Source: Gnetum montanum (taxonomy: Eukaryota > Streptophyta > Gnetopsida > Gnetales > Gnetaceae). From it: a stretch of 64,000 nucleotides of DNA. A program made the position numbers and the translations under genes. A model generated the notes under the pieces. That model was given only the letters and a program-made list of their open reading frames with translations, searched no databases and was not told where the DNA came from. The stretch lies in the NCBI GenBank assembly GCA_015680685.1, contig MNCI01018132.1, positions 44,345 through 108,344 of the forward strand. Reading direction: 5' to 3'. The first letter of the stretch is position 1. The number at the start of each line of letters is the position of its first letter. Positions 59,831 to 64,000 of the stretch are shown here, piece by piece.

Positions 59831-60516
59831 GGAAGGAATGGTCGTAGGGTTAGTTTAACCTCCATCTTTAGATTGGAAATCTAGTTCCTCTTGTTTGTCT
59901 TGAAAAAACTCATCATGGTGAGACACTATGTGTCACAACTCCCTAGACCTAGTCAACCCTATCAGCTGATCTATAAGCCATTGATGTGTTTGTGTCAATG
60001 GAATGGAAATTCCAGGAGTGGGAATAAATTTTTTGTTGTTATAGTAAGTGAACTTGAAGCTACATTTCTCTTTGAGTTCTTGTGCGTCTAAGGGAAAATT
60101 TTTCTGAACCTTAGCATAGAGGAAGTTATATTACTTGTATTGCTAAGCTAAGCCCTCAGGTGCTCAGTTTTGGATCCTAAGAGATCGATGTGGCCCTAGC
60201 ATTGGGCTGGGTGGTTGCTTGGAACCTATGATGCCTTGAACCGAGAGGGGGACCTCAACATTAGAGGTGGAAACTATAGTGCTTGAGGAAATCATTGTCA
60301 TAAGGCTAAAAAGGGCTTGCAAAAGAGGAAAACAAGGAGATCAAGTGGTGATAAGAGGCTTTCTATCCTATAGGATTCTAGAGGAACTATTGGAGTGACC
60401 AATATGCATCACATGATATGTAAACAACCACAAAAGGGTGTCACATTTACACTAGTGTGTGATGGCATACAGAACACGTGCAGGACTACTTTGAAACATA
60501 GGAAAGGCATCAAAAA
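59831..60516 (-). other. Tat-3 leader
   Basis: Between the primer site and gag. Part of 59880-60190 is shared with Tat-2 (27200-27560). No intact extra ORF seen. Confidence 0.5.
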
Positions 60517-60534
60517 GCCCTCCTTCTAGCACTA
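60517..60534 (-). promoter_or_regulatory. Tat-3 primer-binding site
   Basis: The minus strand reads TAGTGCTAGAAGGAGGGC, six bases inside the LTR end. Same block as at 6042 and 28282. Confidence 0.7.
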
Positions 60535-60540
60535 GAAAAC

Positions 60541-62303
60541 TGTAGCGATCAAAAACGTCAGTGGATGGAAGCACTAAGACGTTATCGGGTGAATAGTTTT
60601 AACCCCGAATCTGTGTAAGGGCCATGATGGATAAAAATGGAAATGTGGTGCCCTAAATAGTCTAGTCAATTAGGTAGGAACTTAGTTGTTGTAACTTAAC
60701 CTTTTGTAAATGTGTAATGCGGAAGTGATGTTTGTAATGCAATATAATAATTATTAAATGCAATGAAGCAAAAGCGATGTAAAATGCAATGATAATGAGC
60801 AAGAATGTAAAGCAAACTAGAGTTAGAAAATGCACCACCTCGAGATTGCAGCTTTACTTTGTTGAGATGGATACAATCGATTGCGTGACACTGGGAAGCA
60901 CAGAGATCCCAAAGGTAACTAGAATGTTCAAAGTAGGCCAACTATGTTCTTGAATGTGGACTTAAAATCCAACAATGCAAAGTGCTACAAAGCCAAGAGA
61001 TTTATCGAGTTGCCAACCCTTAGAATTGTTAATTTGCCAACTTTCCAAGAGAATTCTAAATTTGTGAACTGCTAAAATTTGCCAACCCTTTGAGAATTGC
61101 TCGTCAGGGTATTTATAGGGTTAGCAGCACACGCGAAATGAGGCCCGGAAGCCATGTGTCTTGGACCCATGAGATGCTAATGTGCCCATCCTACATGAAC
61201 ATGCAAAGATGATCGTGAACTTGTCATGTTACAATTATGTTGTTGAAATTGGAGATGCTGGAATCAAATATACCAACAATGTAGATGAGGAATGAGCTGT
61301 ACTGAAGTAGCATAGCTACCTGCTATGCTGTGTTATGCTATATAGCTTAGCATGTTGGTGTAGTGTAGTTTCTTGCTACACTATGTAGCGTAGCACAGCA
61401 TAGCCACCAGTTTGACAAGAAAATTTGCATTGAAGTCAAATGCATCTACTGGAAGCCCCAGGGCACGTCAAGTCAAATTTTGCAACACTTTGTTTGATTT
61501 ACATCTTTGCTATGCTACGCTACGCTACATAGCGTAGCATAGTGTAGTAGCTGGCTTCATTTGCTACCCATTTTGAAATTGCAAACGCTTGCTTGGAGCT
61601 CTGATTATGCTGACAATTGTAGCTTTCTCCCTTTGTGAAGGGAAGCCTTTGATCTTGCTAAACTTACATTTGAGACACTCATTACTACTTTCGAATCATC
61701 ACTACACTGTGCTACGCTACATAGCATAGCACAGTGTAGCAGTTAGTGTATCCTACGTTTTGCTCAATTTGCCACTTTCTAGTAAGGGATTTTTGCCAAA
61801 GGACTTGAAGTCGAACAAGGAAACTGGTTTTGAAGGCTGGAGTGCTTGTTGAGCGCAATTGGAATCACTAGGTAAGCTGGGCCTTCCTATTTTGCCTTTG
61901 CTACACTATGCTATGCTGCATAGCGTAGCACTTTGTTCTACAATAGTTTGGTTGCCTAAGAAACTATCTTCTGAGGCCTACTACACTACATAGTGTAGCA
62001 TAGCATAGGAAAATTCTTCACTAGAAAACTTGCTGAACTATTTTGCGCATCCTGAGCACCATTGACAACTCTTAGCATTATTTATGAGTAAACCATCAGC
62101 CAAATAAATTGTTTAAGTGGGCAGGCCAGAGAGTCTGTTGGGCCTATCAGCACTAGAGGTAGAAAATTTGCTGGACTGGATAGCCTAAACTCAGAGCATC
62201 CATTTCCTACCAAACTGCCATGGCACTGCACTTGTGGAAGTCACTTTCCTGAATTCCAAGACCCTAGTGAAGAAAGAGGATCTTAAAATTTTAGGGTGTT
62301 TCA
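60541..62303 (-). repeat. Tat-3 5' LTR
   Basis: 1763 bp. Minus-strand TATA box at 61110-61117, the presumed promoter of the element. Palindrome clusters are at 61300-61400, 61507-61550, 61700-61740, 61895-61930 and 61975-62010. Confidence 0.95.
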
Positions 62304-62308
62304 GATAT
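62304..62308. repeat. target-site duplication of Tat-3, right copy
   Basis: GATAT, identical to 44013-44017. Confidence 0.93.
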
Positions 62309-62349
62309 CATGGCTACAATATCGTAGCCAACAAATTCATGACTCATCA
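62304..62349 (-). repeat. Ath-3 LTR, right part
   Basis: Continues 43460-44017 across the Tat-3 insertion and ends TCATCA. Confidence 0.7.
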
Positions 62350-62361
62350 TACCCCCACGAC
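62350..62361 (-). promoter_or_regulatory. Ath-3 polypurine tract
   Basis: The minus strand reads TCGTGGGGGTA directly before the LTR start TGATGA. It is preceded by AACTCGAGGATGAGTTTTC, which resembles the 3' end seen in many gypsy elements (CTCGAGGACGAGTTTT then a G-rich tract). Confidence 0.65.
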
Positions 62362-62541
62362 TAAATGAAAACTCATCCTCGAGTTAAAGTGAGAACAAGT
62401 TCCAATGATTACACAATGGATAGGTATGGGATTATTGACTGACGAGTAGGGATTCATGCCATAGTATGGAATTAGAAAAAAATTGAGACACAACACAAAG
62501 AAGGTAAAAGAAAATCCTATAGCTACAAAATTAGGTGGAAC
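62362..62541. other. spacer between coiled-coil ORF and polypurine tract
   Basis: No coding signal beyond the short block next to the polypurine tract. Confidence 0.4.
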
Positions 62542-63990
62542 TCATATAGTTCCTAGTGGGTGTGGCTCCTCCATGGATGCCTTTCCCTTGTCTTCTGCTC
62601 CAGGTCTTGGGATTTGATGGTGTTGAAGTATGGCCTGGAGTTTCTCCTCTTCAGTTTGAGGATCCTATGCCATCCATGCTAATGTTTCGATGTTTGATAG
62701 ATTCAGCACCTCCCATGGGCATGGTAATTGTAGAAACATTTTATTTGCCTTGACATAACAAGCCGCAAACACCCACTATTTCTTCTCATAAGCTCTAGCT
62801 TTGTCTCTATATTCCTAAAAATCTACAAGTCGTCGAGCCAAGTCTATTGCTACACTTTTTTGCCCCTGGTAGCTTTCTTTAACCACCTCAAGTTCAAAAT
62901 TTGCAATCTCCAATTTTTGAAATAGTTTTTTACATTCTGAAAATTCTATTTCATATTTGACATAGGTGGCGGTTACCTATTGCTTGAGCCTTGTTTTCTA
63001 GCACACTACTGTTAACATGGTAAGGTTGGCATACTGTAGAATTTCCAACTCCATGTACTCTGTAAGGTCCTGGATCTATAGGTCCTATTTTTTAACTTCC
63101 TCCTGGTGGAAAAATGTGTATGTGTCCAATATGGCTTTCCATTCAGTGTGTTGAGCACTAAGAGCGTTGATGTGAGCCTTAGCCATATGGATCTCTTTCT
63201 GAATAATTTTCTTATACATCCCCACTTGGTCTCAAAAATGCCCTTTCAACTTCTCATGCTGTTTAGCCTCATTTTGCCATGCATTTATTTCAATGGCCAT
63301 TTTCTGATAGATGGCATGTACCTCCTCCATCAAAAGGGTTCGATTTTCCCTATCTAAACGATTCATATCCTGGTTGACCTTGACTAGTTGTTCTTTCAAA
63401 TGTTGAAAATTTTCTTTGAAAACATTCTTTTGTTTCTCCATAGAGGTCAATTGAAGGTTTTCAGCAACAAGTTATCTATTTTCTTCTTGTAATTCTTTTA
63501 GTTCCTTGGTATGTGCGTAAGTTTATGCTTGTGCTATAGAGGCATCCCAAAAAACCTTCTCTTTTTCTTCTGCCACCTTCTTATTCTCCATTAATAGTTT
63601 GGTAAGTTACTCAATTTTGAAAGTGTCCAACTGGTCTATGGAAACAAATTGAGAGAGATCCCATTGTGCTACTTGCAAGGTCATGAGCCTTTCTTGTAAT
63701 TTTTTCACTTCTGCTTTAGCATGCTTAGCCCTCATCTCTGTCAAAACCAGCTTCCCCTTGGTGGAAATGAGGTCTGATAGGATTGCTGTAACATATTATG
63801 GGATCAAACAAGGACATCATAACTTGTCCTATTTGTAGCAATCAGTCAAGTACATCCTCATGTTCTACAGGAGTCATTGAGGTTCCAACCAAAGTTTGAG
63901 CATCCCGTGCTCCTGTGAACCCCCTAATGCTAGCACATCTACACAGCTTGATAAGACAAGGGAAGGGCAATGCAAGCTTCCCTATCTTTC
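62542..63990 (-). pseudogene. long coiled-coil ORF relic upstream of the Ath-3 polypurine tract
   Basis: One frame can be followed on the minus strand from the window edge to TGA at 62542-62544, with about ten in-frame stops (TAG or TGA for CAG or CGA) and one shift near 63790. The N-terminal part reads KIGKLALPFPCLIKLCRCAS, then a long heptad-like helix (LKEQLVKVNQDMNRLDREN, EIHMAKAHINALSAQHTEW, ELEVVKESYQGQ) with few prolines. The C-terminal tail is hydrophilic (EEEKLQAILQHHQIPRPGAE). It lies where Athila-type elements carry a third (env-position) ORF. LPFPCLIxxLC resembles proteins annotated as putative plant transposon protein (Transposase_32-like); that link is tentative. No signal peptide or membrane segment seen. 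The start lies outside the window or is lost. Confidence 0.6.
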
Positions 63991-64000
63991 ATTCTTCAAA

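Larger units (their letters stand above)
44018..62303 (-). mobile_element. Tat-3: complete 18.3-kb Ty3/gypsy Tat-type retrotransposon
   Basis: Bounded by LTRs (44018-45778 and 60541-62303) with TGTAG...GTTTCA ends and perfect GATAT target duplications. The minus-strand order is 5' LTR, primer site, leader, gag, protease, antisense gene region, RT, RNase H, second RNase H, integrase, spacer, polypurine tract and 3' LTR. The second, archaeal-like RNase H and the great length place it in the Tat/Ogre lineage. In the first 110 bp the LTRs differ at roughly one base in seven by eye, so the insertion is old. It sits inside the Ath-3 LTR. No frame is intact. Confidence 0.95.

Noticed and set aside
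59891-60091. Plus-strand 66-residue frame in the Tat-3 leader
   Set aside because: No motif, not kept in Tat-1 or Tat-2, and on the strand opposite to gag without promoter signals.

Overview
This window looks like intergenic DNA from a very large seed-plant genome, most likely a gymnosperm and probably a conifer. I found no intact host gene, rRNA or tRNA. Almost everything is nested, decayed retroelement sequence. Two things support the assignment. Reading frames are broken mainly by TAG, TGA and TAA where CAG, CGA or CAA is expected, as in long-methylated plant DNA. There is also a Penelope-like element with a GIY-YIG endonuclease, a class known in conifers (Dryad) and otherwise rare in plants. 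The species call is inference.

Layout. 1-7789: right part of a minus-strand Ty3/gypsy Tat-type element (Tat-1), cut by the window edge. It sits inside an older relative (Tat-2), whose pieces are 7790-7988, 21203-21295 and 26891 to about 29240. Tat-2 was also split by a minus-strand Athila-type element with both LTRs and a target duplication (Ath-1, 7989-21197). A minus-strand, gag-only Copia-type element (Cop-1, 21296-26890) lies between the last two Tat-2 pieces. 29381-31340: relics of a gypsy pol and a Copia LTR. 32085-34817: plus-strand Athila-like 5' LTR, primer site and a gag whose leader and 5' end are triplicated (Ath-2), running into a 116-base gap. 34990-35830: LINE 3' end. 36350-37700: Penelope-like element. 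38728-43235: minus-strand copy of an unrecognised spliced gene. 43460-44017 and 62304-62349: one Athila-like LTR (Ath-3), split by a complete 18.3-kb Tat-type element (Tat-3, 44018-62303) with LTRs of about 1.76 kb and GATAT target duplications. 62542-63990: coiled-coil ORF relic next to Ath-3.

The most unusual feature is in Tat-3. Between its protease and reverse transcriptase, on the opposite strand, lies an apparent eight-exon gene (51873-56079) with its own TATA box (51731) and AATAAA signal (56146). Tat-1 carries the same gene at the same position and orientation (97-1311), with matching exon boundaries. A third, diverged copy at 38728-43235 lies outside any recognisable Tat element. All copies are broken by stops. 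I do not recognise the protein family.

The Tat-3 coding order on the minus strand is 5' LTR, primer site, gag, protease, the antisense gene, RT, RNase H, a second (archaeal-like) RNase H, integrase, polypurine tract and 3' LTR. Short arrays of a TAGTTTAAGG motif flank the antisense gene and pol, and the LTRs are dense in short GCTACGCTA/TAGCGTAGC palindromes. Exon boundaries, domain ends and old-element edges were read by eye and are approximate unless a terminal motif or target duplication fixes them.
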